Source: Pseudomonas entomophila L48
GTDB lineage: Bacteria > Pseudomonadota > Gammaproteobacteria > Pseudomonadales > Pseudomonadaceae
NCBI RefSeq assembly: GCF_000026105.1
Contig: NC_008027.1
Location: forward strand, 4,546,501 to 4,610,500
Length of the DNA: 64,000 bases
Reading direction: 5' to 3'
The notes under the pieces are model-generated. The model searched no databases. It was not told the origin of the DNA and saw only the letters and a program-made list of their open reading frames with translations. The position numbers and the translations under genes are program-made. Each line of letters starts with the position of its first letter. The first letter of the stretch is position 1. Shown here in pieces: positions 1-9,212 of the stretch.

Positions 1-245
1 GCAGCCTTGGCAGCTTCCTTCAGCAGCTGAGCAACGCGCTCAGACGGCTGTGCGCCCTGGCTCAGCCAGTAGGTGACGCGCTCTTGGTTGACCGACAGCT
101 TGACTTCGGCGCCCGATGCGATCGGGTTGAAGAAGCCAACGCGCTCAACGAAACGGCCGTCACGGGCGTTACGCGAGTTGGTCACGGTCAGGTGGTAGAA
201 TGGGCGCTTTTTCGAGCCGCCACGGGCCAGACGAATGGTTACCAT
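1..245 (-). CDS. rpsP: 30S ribosomal protein S16 (3' end cut by window edge)
   Basis: The reverse strand from an ATG at 245 reads [20 protein letters not shown] and continues with [16 protein letters not shown], the conserved core of S16, a small-subunit protein that binds 16S rRNA. About 81 codons lie in the window; the family is about 83 residues in Pseudomonas, so only the last few residues and stop are missing. It lies downstream of ffh on the same strand, as in other Pseudomonas where rpsP leads rimM-trmD-rplS. The 242 bases between rpsP and ffh hold no gene; they contain GC-rich dyads (for example 420-433) and presumably the rpsP promoter. Confidence 0.97.
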   Translation of the reverse strand, partial: MVTIRLARGGSKKRPFYHLTVTNSRNARDGRFVERVGFFNPIASGAEVKLSVNQERVTYWLSQGAQPSERVAQLLKEAAKA

Positions 246-487
246 GTGAACATCGTTCCTATAGTCGGTGCTGCAAAACTGAATGCCCAATGGGCACACG
301 GGTGCCCAAAAGGCCGCATATTCTCGGGGAATACACGGACATTTGCAAATGCCTTTTTCGGCGAGCACATGCCCGACCGCTCAGTTCTGCCGGTTTAGCC
401 GCTATGTTGCGGCCGTTATCCCGCCGAGGCGGGGGCTGGAGGGCTGCCGCGCTTCCTATATAAAGCAGGGCGGCCCTCCGGATTCGC

Positions 488-1864
488 TTACATTTTTGGC
501 ATGCCGCCACCTGGCAGCATCCCGCCAAGGCCACGCATCATCTTGGCCATGCCGCCCTTGGCGGAGAATTTCTTCATCATCTTCTGCATCTGCTTGTGCT
601 GCTTGATCAAGCGGCCGATGTCCTGCACCTGGGTGCCGGAACCGAGGGCGATACGACGCTTGCGCGAACCACTGATCAGGTCGGGGTCGCGACGCTCGGC
701 CGGGGTCATGGAGTTGATGATCGCCTCCATCTGCTTGAACTGCTTCTCGGCGGCGCCCTGGGCGTTGCCCATCTGCGACAGGTTCATGCCGCCGATGCTG
801 GGCAGCTTGTCCATCAAGCCACCGAGGCCGCCCATGTTTTTCATCTGCTGCAGCTGGTCGCGGAAATCTTCGAGGTCGAAGCCCTTGCCCTTCTTCAGCT
901 TCTTGGCGAGCTTGTCGGCCTTGGCCTTGTCGATGTTCTGCTCGGCCTGCTCGATCAGGCTGAGCACGTCACCCATGCCGAGGATGCGCGAGGCGATACG
1001 GTCGGGGTGGAACGGCTCGAGGGCTTCGGTCTTCTCGCCCATGCCGATGAACTTGATCGGCTTGCCGGTGATGGCGCGCACCGACAGGGCGGCACCGCCA
1101 CGGGCGTCACCGTCGACCTTGGTCAGCACCACGCCGGTCAGCGGCAGGGCATCGCCGAAGGCCTTGGCAGTGTTGGCGGCGTCCTGGCCGGTCATGGCGT
1201 CGACCACGAACAGGGTTTCGATCGGCTTGACCGCGGCGTGCAGGGCCTTGATCTCGTCCATCATGTCGGCATCGACATGCAGGCGGCCGGCGGTGTCGAC
1301 GATGACCACGTCGATGAACTTGAGCTTGGCTTCGCGGATCGCCGCTTCGGCGATGGCCACCGGCTTCTGGCTGATGTCGGACGGGAAGAAGGTCACGCCG
1401 ATGTCGTTGGCCAGGGTTTCGAGCTGCTTGATCGCCGCCGGACGGTAGACGTCGGCCGACACCACCATCACGCTCTTCTTCTTGCGTTCTTTCAGGTGGC
1501 GCGCCAGCTTGCCGGCGGTAGTGGTCTTACCGGCACCCTGCAGGCCGGCCATCAGCACCACGGCGGGTGGCGCGGCGTTGAGCGTCAGCTCTTCGTTGGC
1601 CGCGCCCATCAGGCTTTCCAGTTCGGCCTGGACGATCTTGACGAAGGCCTGGCCTGGCGTGAGGCTGCGCGACACTTCGGTGCCGACCGCGCGTTCCTTG
1701 ATGCTGTTGACGAAATCCTTGACCACCGGCAGGGCGACGTCGGCCTCGAGCAGGGCCATGCGCACTTCGCGCAGCGTGTCCTTGATGTTGTCTTCGGTCA
1801 GCTTGGCCTTGCCGGTGACATGGCGCAGCGTCTGTGACAGGCGGTCGGTCAGGTTTTCGAACAT
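488..1864 (-). CDS. ffh: Signal recognition particle protein Ffh
   Basis: The 458-residue protein is the GTPase subunit of the signal recognition particle. With 4.5S RNA it binds signal sequences of nascent inner-membrane proteins and docks on FtsY. Order of parts: N-terminal helical bundle (MFENLTDRLSQTLRHV), a G domain with the P-loop GLQGAGKTTT near residue 107, DTAGR and TKVDGDARGG, then a methionine-rich M domain ending GGMLPGGGMPKM. The start is the ATG at 1864 because homology begins there; the frame stays open upstream but that extension has no Ffh-like sequence. It is transcribed toward rpsP. Confidence 0.97.
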   Translation of the reverse strand: MFENLTDRLSQTLRHVTGKAKLTEDNIKDTLREVRMALLEADVALPVVKDFVNSIKERAVGTEVSRSLTPGQAFVKIVQAELESLMGAANEELTLNAAPPAVVLMAGLQGAGKTTTAGKLARHLKERKKKSVMVVSADVYRPAAIKQLETLANDIGVTFFPSDISQKPVAIAEAAIREAKLKFIDVVIVDTAGRLHVDADMMDEIKALHAAVKPIETLFVVDAMTGQDAANTAKAFGDALPLTGVVLTKVDGDARGGAALSVRAITGKPIKFIGMGEKTEALEPFHPDRIASRILGMGDVLSLIEQAEQNIDKAKADKLAKKLKKGKGFDLEDFRDQLQQMKNMGGLGGLMDKLPSIGGMNLSQMGNAQGAAEKQFKQMEAIINSMTPAERRDPDLISGSRKRRIALGSGTQVQDIGRLIKQHKQMQKMMKKFSAKGGMAKMMRGLGGMLPGGGMPKM

Positions 1865-1948
1865 GGTGATCCTTTCAGGCCCAGTAAAGCCGAGGTTTTT
1901 CAGGCGCCCAGGTGAACAGGTACACGCGCTGGGCACAGCAAGGCGGCG

Positions 1949-1954
1949 ATTATA
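1949..1954 (-). promoter_or_regulatory. Candidate -10 element upstream of ffh
   Basis: The minus strand reads a perfect TATAAT about 85 bases upstream of the ffh start. The -35 position (17-base spacing) is poor, so this is a tentative sigma-70 promoter. The rest of the 321-base region 1865-2185 between the divergent ffh and cytochrome-assembly genes holds one REP half-element (2041-2070) and no convincing gene. Confidence 0.4.
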
Positions 1955-2040
1955 GCGAAGAGCGACGGCGGCGCACACCTTGACGCCTGTCGGGTAGATA
2001 TTCGGTGACATCAGCAGGTAAAGAGATCGCGCGCCCCACA

Positions 2041-2070
2041 CCGGCAGGAGCCGGCTTTGCCGGCGAATGG
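2041..2070. repeat. Single REP half-element
   Basis: Contains GGAGCCGGCTTTGCCGGCGA, the same REP core found in pairs elsewhere in the window (10364, 25629, 31846). Here only one arm is seen. Confidence 0.7.
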
Positions 2071-2185
2071 GCCGGCATATACGGTACAAGTCGCTCGCCA
2101 GGCACAGGGGCAGGCTTCCCGGTCTTCCTTGCCCACCGCGATCTATGCCAAACTCCGTCCCTTTAGGGCTTGCCTGCCAGGACTT

Positions 2186-2995
2186 ATGCTCTCTTCACCC
2201 AGCCTCATCCCCAATCTGCTCGCCGCCTTCCTTTATGTGGCCGCGACCATCTTCCAGGCCACCGGCCTGGCCCGTGGCGCCCGTGCCGACAAACGGCTGC
2301 TCGGCCTGCTCGGTACATTGGCAGTGTTCGCCCAGGGCGGCGCGCTGTTCTTCCAGCTGATCACACCGCTGGGCCTGAGCCTCGACTTCTTCAGTGCCGC
2401 CAGCCTGATCGCCGTGGCGGTGATCGCCCTGACGCTGGTCGCCTGCCTGAGCATTCCGGTGGAAAACCTGCTGGTCCTGCTGTTCCCGCTCGGCGCGGTG
2501 ACCGCCCTGCTGGCCCAGTTCGCCCCGCCCGGCACGGTGCCGCTGATCAACGAGGAACCGGGCATACTGGCGCACATCCTGCTGTCGATCCTGGCCTACG
2601 GCCTGTTCACCATCGCCGTGTTCCAGGCCCTGCTGCTGTTGCTGCAGGACCACCAGCTGAAGAACAAGCACCCGTCCGGGCTGATCCGCAACTTCCCGCC
2701 GCTGCAAACGATGGAGAGCCTGTTGTTCGGTTTCCTCTGGGCCGGCTGGGGCCTGCTGTCGCTGTCGCTGATTTCCGGCTGGTTGTTCCTCGACAACCTG
2801 TTCGCCCAGCACCTGGTGCACAAGACCCTGCTGGCCTGCGTGGCCTGGATCGTCTTCAGCGTGCTGCTGTGGGGCCGCACCCGCCTGGGCTGGCGCGGCC
2901 ACAAGGCGATCCGCTGGACCCTCGCCGGTTTCTGCCTGCTGATGCTGGCCTATTTCGGCAGCAAGCTGGTCCGCGAATTCATCCTGCATATCTGA
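2186..2995 (+). CDS. CcsA/YpjD-like cytochrome c assembly family membrane protein
   Basis: A 269-residue, very hydrophobic protein with about eight predicted membrane segments, consistent with the CcsA/CcmC/HemX-type cytochrome assembly family (often named YpjD or CorE in this position beside ffh). Family members handle haem or are inner-membrane proteins of unclear role; a haem-handling WWD motif is not obvious here. The ATG at 2186 gives MLSSPSLIPNLLAAFLYVAA; an open extension back to 2057 is REP-derived and rejected. The next gene starts 9 bases downstream, so the two are probably co-transcribed. The specific function is inferred from family and context. Confidence 0.85.
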   Translation: MLSSPSLIPNLLAAFLYVAATIFQATGLARGARADKRLLGLLGTLAVFAQGGALFFQLITPLGLSLDFFSAASLIAVAVIALTLVACLSIPVENLLVLLFPLGAVTALLAQFAPPGTVPLINEEPGILAHILLSILAYGLFTIAVFQALLLLLQDHQLKNKHPSGLIRNFPPLQTMESLLFGFLWAGWGLLSLSLISGWLFLDNLFAQHLVHKTLLACVAWIVFSVLLWGRTRLGWRGHKAIRWTLAGFCLLMLAYFGSKLVREFILHI

Positions 2996-3004
2996 CGGCC
3001 GCCC

Positions 3005-4192
3005 ATGGACACCCTGCCGTACGCCCCGCTGCTCGGCACACTCACACTGGCGCTGCTGTGGTCGGCGCTGTTCACTGCCGTGGACGCCGCCCGCCAGCAA
3101 CTCAATGGCCAGGCTGAACCGACGCTGCCGGCCCAAGCCCTGGTGCTTGGCGCCAGCCTCGGCAAACTGCTGGTGCTGGGCCTGGCCTGCCTGATCGGCC
3201 AGCGCCACAACGGTGAGCATGGCTTCTGGCTTGCCGGCCTGGGCGCCACGCTCATGCTGCTGGTGCTGGCCGAATACCTGCCGCGGCGCCTGGCCCGGCG
3301 CAACCCGCAAGCCTTCCTCAGCCTCGGGGCCAGCCTGCTCAAGCTGCCGCTGGCCACCCTGCAACCCTTGGGCTGCCTGCTCGACGGCTGCGCCAAGCTG
3401 ATCCTGCGTCCATTTCGCATCCAACCCACCGCCGTGGCGCTGCATCCCCAGGAGCACGACGACTTCGACGAAGACCCGGCCCACGATCCGGCCCGCAATG
3501 GGCTACTCGAAGGCCTGCAGGCGCTGGACAAGGTCACCGTCAACGACATCCTGGTGCCACGCAACGAAGTGGACGGCATCAACCTCGACGACCCCATCGA
3601 GCAGATCATCGAGCAACTGATCGTCAGCCGGCATACCCGCCTGCCGGTCTACCACAACGACATCAACCAGGTCGAAGCGGTGCTCAACACCAAGCTGATC
3701 AGCCATCTGCTGCCCCGCGCCGAGCTCAGTTTCGAGAAACTCCAGGCCGCCTGCTACGAGCCCTACTTCGTCCCCGAGAGCACCCCGTTGCAGATGCAGT
3801 TGCTGAACTTCCACAAGCAGCAGCGGCGCATGGGCGTGGTCGTGGACGAGTACGGCGAAGTGCTGGGCATCGTCACCCTGGAAGATATCCTCGAAGAGAT
3901 CGTCGGCGAGTTCGAGGACGAACACAGCCTCGACAACCCCCATGTGTATCCGCAGCCCGACGGCACCTTCATCATCGAGGGCACGGCGTCGCTGCGCGAA
4001 ATCAATCGCACCCTCGGCTGGCACCTGCCTTCCGACGGCGGGCCGAAGACCCTCAACGGCCTGGTCACCGAAGCGCTGGAAAGCATTCCGGAAAGTGCGG
4101 TGTGCCTGAAAATTGGCAGATACCGCCTGGAAATCCTTGAAACCGAGGACAATTGCGCCAGCAAGGTACTGGTCTGGACCGTGACCCGATAG
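3005..4192 (+). CDS. CorC/HlyC-type transporter with CBS domains (YfjD/CorB-like)
   Basis: The 395-residue protein has a hydrophobic N-terminal part (residues about 5-150) matching the DUF21/CNNM membrane region, a pair of CBS domains (about 170-300, with ILVPRNEVDGI and VVVDEYGEVLGIVTLEDILEEIVGE) and a C-terminal CorC_HlyC domain (about 315-395, FIIEGTASLREINRTLGW). The family is linked to Mg/Co efflux and membrane integrity. It follows the CcsA-like gene after 9 bases. The N-terminal membrane part looks somewhat shorter than in E. coli YfjD (about 428 residues). The substrate is not shown by the sequence. Confidence 0.9.
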   Translation: MDTLPYAPLLGTLTLALLWSALFTAVDAARQQLNGQAEPTLPAQALVLGASLGKLLVLGLACLIGQRHNGEHGFWLAGLGATLMLLVLAEYLPRRLARRNPQAFLSLGASLLKLPLATLQPLGCLLDGCAKLILRPFRIQPTAVALHPQEHDDFDEDPAHDPARNGLLEGLQALDKVTVNDILVPRNEVDGINLDDPIEQIIEQLIVSRHTRLPVYHNDINQVEAVLNTKLISHLLPRAELSFEKLQAACYEPYFVPESTPLQMQLLNFHKQQRRMGVVVDEYGEVLGIVTLEDILEEIVGEFEDEHSLDNPHVYPQPDGTFIIEGTASLREINRTLGWHLPSDGGPKTLNGLVTEALESIPESAVCLKIGRYRLEILETEDNCASKVLVWTVTR

Positions 4193-4207
4193 CTATACTC
4201 GGGTCAC
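4181..4207. terminator. Stem-loop enclosing the stop codon of the CBS-domain gene
   Basis: GTGACCCGA (4181-4189) and TCGGGTCAC (4199-4207) form a perfect 9-bp stem with a 9-base loop that contains the TAG stop. No U-run follows, so it may be a weak terminator, an mRNA 3'-end stabiliser or a protein-binding dyad. The rest of the gap to 4436 shows nothing else clear. Confidence 0.45.
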
Positions 4208-4436
4208 GCTTACCCAGCCCTGCCGTCCCGCCTGCTACCCGCACCCGGCGCTTCACGGCCAGTCCGCACCACTGACACGCCCCGCGGTCCTGCTTCAACA
4301 CCCCGAACAGCGCCCGCTCCCCGCCTCTATCCCCTGGGCTATCGTCAGTCGGGCGACCAACAACAATACGCTCCGGCTCCCGTGTGCCTGCCACATGGGC
4401 CGTGCCCCATGGAGCATGACTGTCAGGGACCTTCGC

Positions 4437-5741
4437 ATGACTACCAGCAGCACCTACGCCGAACCGGCTTCGGCGACCCCGGCCAATTCGCCTGCCCGGG
4501 TGGCCACCGCCAGCTTCATCGGCACCGCCATCGAGTTCTACGATTTCTACGTCTACGCCACCGCCGCCGCCCTGGTGATCGGGCCGGTGTTCTTCCCTTC
4601 GGGTTCAGGCACCGCGCAGATGCTCGCGGCCTTCCTCACCTTTGGCATCGCCTTCCTCGCCAGGCCGCTGGGCTCGGCGCTGTTCGGCCACTTCGGCGAC
4701 CGTATCGGACGCAAGTCGACCCTGGTCGCCTCACTGCTGCTGATGGGCGTGTCCACCACGCTGATCGGCGTGCTGCCCGGCTATGACAGCATCGGCGTGT
4801 GGGCGCCGATCCTTCTCTGCCTGCTGCGCTTCGGCCAGGGCCTGGGGCTGGGCGGCGAATGGGGTGGCGCGGCGCTGCTGGCCACCGAAAACGCCCCGCA
4901 GGGCAAGCGCGCGTGGTTCGGTATGTTCCCGCAGCTCGGCCCTTCGATCGGCTTCCTGGCCGCCAACGGCCTGTTCCTTACCCTGGCCCTGGTGCTCAGC
5001 GACGCGCAATTCCGCGAGTGGGGCTGGCGCATTCCGTTCCTGCTCAGCGCCGCCCTGGTGCTGGTCGGCCTGTACGTGCGCCTGAAGCTGGAGGAAAGCC
5101 CGGTATTCGCCAAGGCGGTCGCCCGCCACGAGCGGGTGAAGATGCCGGTGGTCGACCTGTTCGCCCGCTACTGGCTGCCGACCCTGCTGGGGGCCGCGGC
5201 GATGGTGGTGTGCTACGCGCTGTTCTACATCTCCACAGTGTTCTCGCTCAGCTATGGCGTAACCACCCTGGGCTACAGCCGTGAAACCTTCCTGGGGCTG
5301 CTGTGCTTCGCCGTGGTGTTCATGGCCCTGGCCACGCCACTGTCGGCCTGGCTGAGCGACCGTTTCGGGCGCAAGCCGGTGCTGATCGTCGGGGGTGTGC
5401 TGGCCATTGCCTCGGGCTTCACCATGGAGCCGCTGCTGACCTCGGGGTCGACCACGGGCGTGGCGCTGTTCCTGGCCATCGAGCTGTTCCTGATGGGGGT
5501 GACCTTCGCGCCGATGGGGGCATTGTTACCGGAGCTGTTCCCGACCCATGTGCGCTACACCGGTGCTTCGGCGGCGTACAACCTGGGCGGCATCGTCGGC
5601 GCCTCGGCGGCACCGTTCTTTGCCCAGAAGCTGGTGAGCATGGGGGGATTGAGCTGGGTGGGAGGGTATGTGTCGGTGGCGGCGGTGATCAGCCTGATTG
5701 CCGTGTTGTGCCTGAAAGAGACGCGCGATACAGCGCTTTGA
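4437..5741 (+). CDS. MFS transporter, metabolite:H+ symporter (MHS) type
   Basis: The 434-residue permease has about twelve membrane segments and the MHS signatures SFIGTAIEFYDFYVYATAAA at the N terminus, GHFGDRIGRKSTL in loop 2-3 and RFGQGLGLGGEWGGAALL in helix 4, like ShiA/ProP/KgtP-type symporters. It likely imports a small organic acid or osmolyte with protons; the substrate cannot be read from the sequence. The ATG at 4437 is chosen over an in-frame ATG at 4395 because similarity begins with the Thr/Ser/Ala-rich stretch just before ARVATASF. It stands alone between other genes and is followed by a REP pair. Confidence 0.88.
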   Translation: MTTSSTYAEPASATPANSPARVATASFIGTAIEFYDFYVYATAAALVIGPVFFPSGSGTAQMLAAFLTFGIAFLARPLGSALFGHFGDRIGRKSTLVASLLLMGVSTTLIGVLPGYDSIGVWAPILLCLLRFGQGLGLGGEWGGAALLATENAPQGKRAWFGMFPQLGPSIGFLAANGLFLTLALVLSDAQFREWGWRIPFLLSAALVLVGLYVRLKLEESPVFAKAVARHERVKMPVVDLFARYWLPTLLGAAAMVVCYALFYISTVFSLSYGVTTLGYSRETFLGLLCFAVVFMALATPLSAWLSDRFGRKPVLIVGGVLAIASGFTMEPLLTSGSTTGVALFLAIELFLMGVTFAPMGALLPELFPTHVRYTGASAAYNLGGIVGASAAPFFAQKLVSMGGLSWVGGYVSVAAVISLIAVLCLKETRDTAL

Positions 5742-5766
5742 ACCCTTGGGGCTGCTTTGCAGCCCA

Positions 5767-5850
5767 TTCGCGACACAAGGCCGCTCCCACAGGGTCTATG
5801 CGATACCTGTGGGAGCGGCCTTGTGTCGCGAAAGGGGCGCGAAGCGCCCC
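5767..5850. repeat. REP pair, perfect 27-bp inverted repeat plus hairpin
   Basis: Arms 5767-5793 and 5806-5832 are perfect inverted repeats (27 bp, 12-base loop), containing CGACACAAGGCCGCTCCCAC. A second hairpin, GGGGCGC-GAA-GCGCCCC, follows at 5834-5850. It lies between convergent MFS and purT genes and could serve as a transcript end for both. Confidence 0.9.
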
Positions 5851-5864
5851 CCAGCAGCATCAGA

Positions 5865-7046
5865 TCAGAACTCGACCTTGACCGCCTGCGAAGCACGGGT
5901 CGCCTTGGCACGAGCGGCCTCGACCGACTCGTCGCGCGCCAGGCACACGCCCATGCGGCGGGTACCATTGATTTCCGGCTTGCCGAACAGGCGAATGGCG
6001 GTATCCGGCTCGCTCAAGGCCGCACCGAGGTTGGCGAAGCTGGTCTGCTGCGACTGGCCTTCCGGCAGGATCACCGCCGAAGCCGAAGGACCGAACTGGC
6101 GCACCACCGGGATCGGCAGGCCAAGAATCGCCCGGGCATGCAGGGCGAACTGCGACAGCTCCTGGGAAATCAGGGTCACCAGGCCTGTGTCGTGCGGGCG
6201 TGGCGAGACCTCGCTGAACCACACCTGGTCGCCCTTGACGAACAACTCCACGCCGAACAGGCCACGCCCCCCCAGTGCATCGGTGACCGCCTGGGCCACG
6301 CGCTGCGACTCGGCCAAGGCTTTCGGGCTCATGGCCTGGGGCTGCCAGGACTCTTGATAGTCGCCCTTCTCCTGACGGTGACCGACCGGCTCGAGGAAGG
6401 TGGTGCCGCCTACATGGCGCACGGTCAGCAGGGTGATTTCGTACTCGAAGTCGATAAAGCCCTCGATGATCACCCGGCCCTTGCCGGCACGGCCGCCCTC
6501 CTGGGCATAGTCCCAGGCCTTCTGCAGATCGTCGGCGCTACGCAGCAGGCTCTGGCCCTTGCCCGAGGAACTCATCACCGGCTTGACCACGCAGGGGTAG
6601 CCCAGGTCGGCGACCGCCTTGCTGTAGTCTTCGAAGGTATCGGCGAAGTGGTACGGCGAGGTTGGCAGGTCCAGCTCTTCGGCGGCCAGGCGGCGGATGC
6701 CTTCGCGGTTCATGGTCAGCTGGGTGGCGCGGGCGGTAGGGACGACGTTGAAGCCTTCGTTCTCCAGCTCCACCAGGGTGGCGGTGGCGATGGCCTCGAT
6801 CTCGGGGACGATGTAGTGCGGTTTCTCGGCCTCGATCACCGCGCGCAGGGCCACACCGTCGAGCATGTTGATCACATGGCTGCGGTGCGCGACCTGCATG
6901 GCCGGGGCATTGGCGTAGCGGTCAACGGCGATCACCTCGACCCCCAGGCGCTGCAACTCGATCACCACTTCCTTGCCCAGCTCGCCGCAGCCGCACAGCA
7001 GTACACGGGTCGCGGTCGGCGACAATGGGGTTCCGATACGGGTCAT
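5865..7046 (-). CDS. purT: Formate-dependent phosphoribosylglycinamide formyltransferase (GAR transformylase 2)
   Basis: The 393-residue ATP-grasp enzyme makes formyl-GAR from GAR, formate and ATP in purine synthesis. The N-terminal domain has [24 protein letters not shown], and the ATP-grasp part has [17 protein letters not shown] and the metal/formate-site region [23 protein letters not shown]. The length fits PurT (about 392). It is a monocistronic gene on the minus strand; the upstream gap to 7120 is short and carries no other gene. Confidence 0.97.
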   Translation of the reverse strand: MTRIGTPLSPTATRVLLCGCGELGKEVVIELQRLGVEVIAVDRYANAPAMQVAHRSHVINMLDGVALRAVIEAEKPHYIVPEIEAIATATLVELENEGFNVVPTARATQLTMNREGIRRLAAEELDLPTSPYHFADTFEDYSKAVADLGYPCVVKPVMSSSGKGQSLLRSADDLQKAWDYAQEGGRAGKGRVIIEGFIDFEYEITLLTVRHVGGTTFLEPVGHRQEKGDYQESWQPQAMSPKALAESQRVAQAVTDALGGRGLFGVELFVKGDQVWFSEVSPRPHDTGLVTLISQELSQFALHARAILGLPIPVVRQFGPSASAVILPEGQSQQTSFANLGAALSEPDTAIRLFGKPEINGTRRMGVCLARDESVEAARAKATRASQAVKVEF

Positions 7047-7120
7047 TTCAGGTCCTCGAAGGCGTCCGGGGCCGCGCCACGCTGGCTGCCGCCCGCTGAA
7101 AAATGGACCGGTATTCTACA

Positions 7121-7588
7121 TCAGGATGCAGCGATCGCGCGCCGTGCCCGCCAAGCCATGATCAGCCACACCGCCGTGACCCCGGCGAACTTCGAGGCCA
7201 GTGCCGTGCCGATCACCGCCGGTGTCAGCGCACCGATCATGCCGAAGAAGATAAAGGTGTCCACCGGGATGCTCAGGGCCGAGCTCAGCCACAGGCGATC
7301 ACGCAGGGGGCGGCGGGTGACGCTGAACACCAGCCAGTCGATCAGTTCGGAGACGAAGAACGCGGTGGCGCTGGCCAGGGCAATGGCCGGCTCCGACGTG
7401 GCGTAGGACAGCACCAGCGCCACCAGCATCGCCAGCAACGCGCCGTGGCCGTAGCGGGTCTGCACCATGTCGCGCAGGATGAACACCAGGCCACCCCAGG
7501 CGGACCAGATCACGTCCAGGTGCGGCGCGCTGGAGAAGGCGTAGTTGATCAGCACCACGCTGCTGATGTAGGCGATGAGATAGAACAT
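7121..7588 (-). CDS. VUT-family (queuosine-precursor-transporter-like) membrane protein
   Basis: The 155-residue protein has about five membrane segments and resembles the VUT/YhhQ family of vitamin-uptake-type transporters, with SATAFFVSELIDWLVFSVTRRP as the recognisable core. It is shorter than E. coli YhhQ (about 220). Some relatives import queuosine precursors; whether this one does is inference. It is transcribed in the same direction as purT with a 74-base gap. Confidence 0.75.
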   Translation of the reverse strand: MFYLIAYISSVVLINYAFSSAPHLDVIWSAWGGLVFILRDMVQTRYGHGALLAMLVALVLSYATSEPAIALASATAFFVSELIDWLVFSVTRRPLRDRLWLSSALSIPVDTFIFFGMIGALTPAVIGTALASKFAGVTAVWLIMAWRARRAIAAS

Positions 7589-7660
7589 GGTCTGGGTATT
7601 CAGGTGGGCAAGCCGCTCAGAGTAGCGTCGGGGCAGCCACTGGACAAGCCTGCGATCCTC

Positions 7661-7728
7661 GCCTTGCTGGCGAATGTGACGCCGGCAAGGCGATGCCTTG
7701 CTTTCGCCAGCAAGGCTGGCTCCTACAG
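7661..7728. repeat. REP pair overlapping the DUF1289 stop codon
   Basis: Arms around GCCTTGCTGGCGAA (7661-7674) and TTCGCCAGCAAGGCTGGCTC (from 7703) form an imperfect inverted pair of the same class as 37867-37953. The TAG of the DUF1289 gene lies in the CTGTAGGAGCC of the right arm. Confidence 0.8.
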
Positions 7729-7923
7729 GCCGATGATCAACCCAGCGGCGACCGCCCGCTCATGGCACAGTTTGAGTACCGCGCGGCGTTCCGTGTTGTC
7801 CATCCGCCCCCAGCGGGTTATTTCGGCCACCGTGCGCTGGCAGCCGGTGCAGATGTCCTGCTCGTCCAGCGCGCAGACGCTGACACAGGGCGAGGCCACC
7901 GGTTTTTCGTCACTCATCGTCAA
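7723..7923 (-). CDS. DUF1289 domain protein
   Basis: A 66-residue protein with [21 protein letters not shown] followed by [17 protein letters not shown], the four-cysteine signature of DUF1289 (a Fe-S or zinc site has been proposed for the family but its role is unknown). Its first bases overlap the end of the upstream carbonic anhydrase gene by 14 bases, so translation is probably coupled. The last codons and stop lie in a REP element. Confidence 0.88.
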   Translation of the reverse strand: MTMSDEKPVASPCVSVCALDEQDICTGCQRTVAEITRWGRMDNTERRAVLKLCHERAVAAGLIIGL

Positions 7924-8434
7924 CTACCAGGTCGCGGGCATAGCGCTGGGCATTGTGTACGTAATGGGCGGCGCTGGCTTCGAGCATGCGTTTCTGCTGC
8001 TCGGTCAGCTCGCGTACCACCTTTCCGGGCGAGCCCATCACCAGCGAACCGTCGGGGATTTCCTTGCCTTCCGGGATCAGCGCGTTGGCGCCGATGATGC
8101 AATGCTTGCCGATGCGCGCACCGTTGAGGATCACCGCATTGATGCCGATCAGGCTGTAATCGCCCACCGTGCAGCCATGCAGCATGGCGTTATGGCCAAT
8201 GGTCACGCCCTTGCCGATGTTCAGCGGCGAGCCCATGTCAGTGTGCATCACCGTGCCGTCCTGGACGTTGCTGTCTTCGCCGATGTCGATCAACTCGTTG
8301 TCGCCACGCAGCACCGCACCGAACCACACACTGGCACGGGCCTGCAGGCGCACCTTGCCGATCAGGGTGGCGTTGGGCGCGGCCCAGCTGCTGGGATGGG
8401 CCTCGACCCGCAGGTCGCCCAGGCGGTATTTCAT
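7910..8434 (-). CDS. Gamma-class carbonic anhydrase family protein (hexapeptide repeat)
   Basis: The 174-residue left-handed beta-helix protein has repeated hexapeptides ([29 protein letters not shown]) and the three expected metal histidines: one in GTVMHTD and two in IGHNAMLHG. This is the YrdA/PaaY/CaiE-like branch; relatives bind zinc and some hydrate CO2, others act as thioesterases, so the activity is uncertain. It overlaps DUF1289. Confidence 0.9.
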   Translation of the reverse strand: MKYRLGDLRVEAHPSSWAAPNATLIGKVRLQARASVWFGAVLRGDNELIDIGEDSNVQDGTVMHTDMGSPLNIGKGVTIGHNAMLHGCTVGDYSLIGINAVILNGARIGKHCIIGANALIPEGKEIPDGSLVMGSPGKVVRELTEQQKRMLEASAAHYVHNAQRYARDLVVDDE

Positions 8435-8479
8435 GTCTCGCTCCTCACGGTTGGACGCAGGTGACGGGGTGGGCCCCGT

Positions 8480-9079
8480 TCAGTTCTGGATGAAACGCTC
8501 CGGTGGCTGGTGCAGGCTGATGCCGGCATCGAACAGCACGTTGACCAGCTCGACGATCATGATCGCCGACAGCCCCCAGATCTTGTAGTCGCCATAACGG
8601 TAACTGGGCACATACCAGCTGCGGCCCTGGTAATCGATGCGGTGGGTGTGCTCGCGCGGGTCCTGGCGGAAGAATGCCAGCGGCACGCTGAACACGGCGG
8701 CGATTTCCGCATCGTTGGCGCGGTACTCGACGTAATCGGGAATCAAGCCGACGAACGGTGTCACCTTCAGGCCATGCAACGAGATCAGCGGGCTGAGCGG
8801 GCCGAGCACCTCGACCAGGCCGGGGGGCAGGCCGATTTCCTCTTCGGCTTCACGCAAGGCGGTGAACACCAGGTCCGGGTCTTCCGGATCGCGCCGGCCG
8901 CCAGGGAACGCCACTTCTCCGCCATGGGTGGAAAGCCCCTTGGCACGCAGTGTCAGCACCAGCTCCGGCTCTTCGCCGCGGGTAATGGGCAGCAGCACCG
9001 CCGCTTCGGGGAAACGGCGGTCCGTCTCCAGTGACGCGGGGGTATGGTTGCTCATTCGGCGAAGAAGCTCGTCCAGCAT
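8480..9079 (-). CDS. Nudix hydrolase, coenzyme A pyrophosphatase type
   Basis: The 199-residue protein carries the CoA-pyrophosphatase (NuCoA) motif LVLTLRAKGLSTHGGEVAFP directly before the Nudix box GGRRDPED...ALREAEEEIG. It likely splits CoA or acyl-CoA into phosphopantetheine and 3',5'-ADP, cleaning up the CoA pool. The ATG at 9079 gives MLDELLRRMSNHTPASLETD; the frame is open further upstream but enters unrelated sequence. A 45-base gap separates it from the carbonic anhydrase gene on the same strand. Confidence 0.9.
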   Translation of the reverse strand: MLDELLRRMSNHTPASLETDRRFPEAAVLLPITRGEEPELVLTLRAKGLSTHGGEVAFPGGRRDPEDPDLVFTALREAEEEIGLPPGLVEVLGPLSPLISLHGLKVTPFVGLIPDYVEYRANDAEIAAVFSVPLAFFRQDPREHTHRIDYQGRSWYVPSYRYGDYKIWGLSAIMIVELVNVLFDAGISLHQPPERFIQN

Positions 9080-9212
9080 TGCGCACTCTCGATTCCAAGG
9101 CCTGCCCTGCATGATGCACCAAAGCCACGGGGCACCCAAGCCCCGCCCGCGGTCCGCTTGCGGTGGGCGGGTCGGGCGCGCCAAGATAGCCCGACCACAC
9201 AGGAATGAAAGC

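Noticed and set aside
292..307. GGGCAC/GTGCCC dyad near rpsP as a terminator
   Set aside because: No T-run follows on the transcribed (minus) strand.
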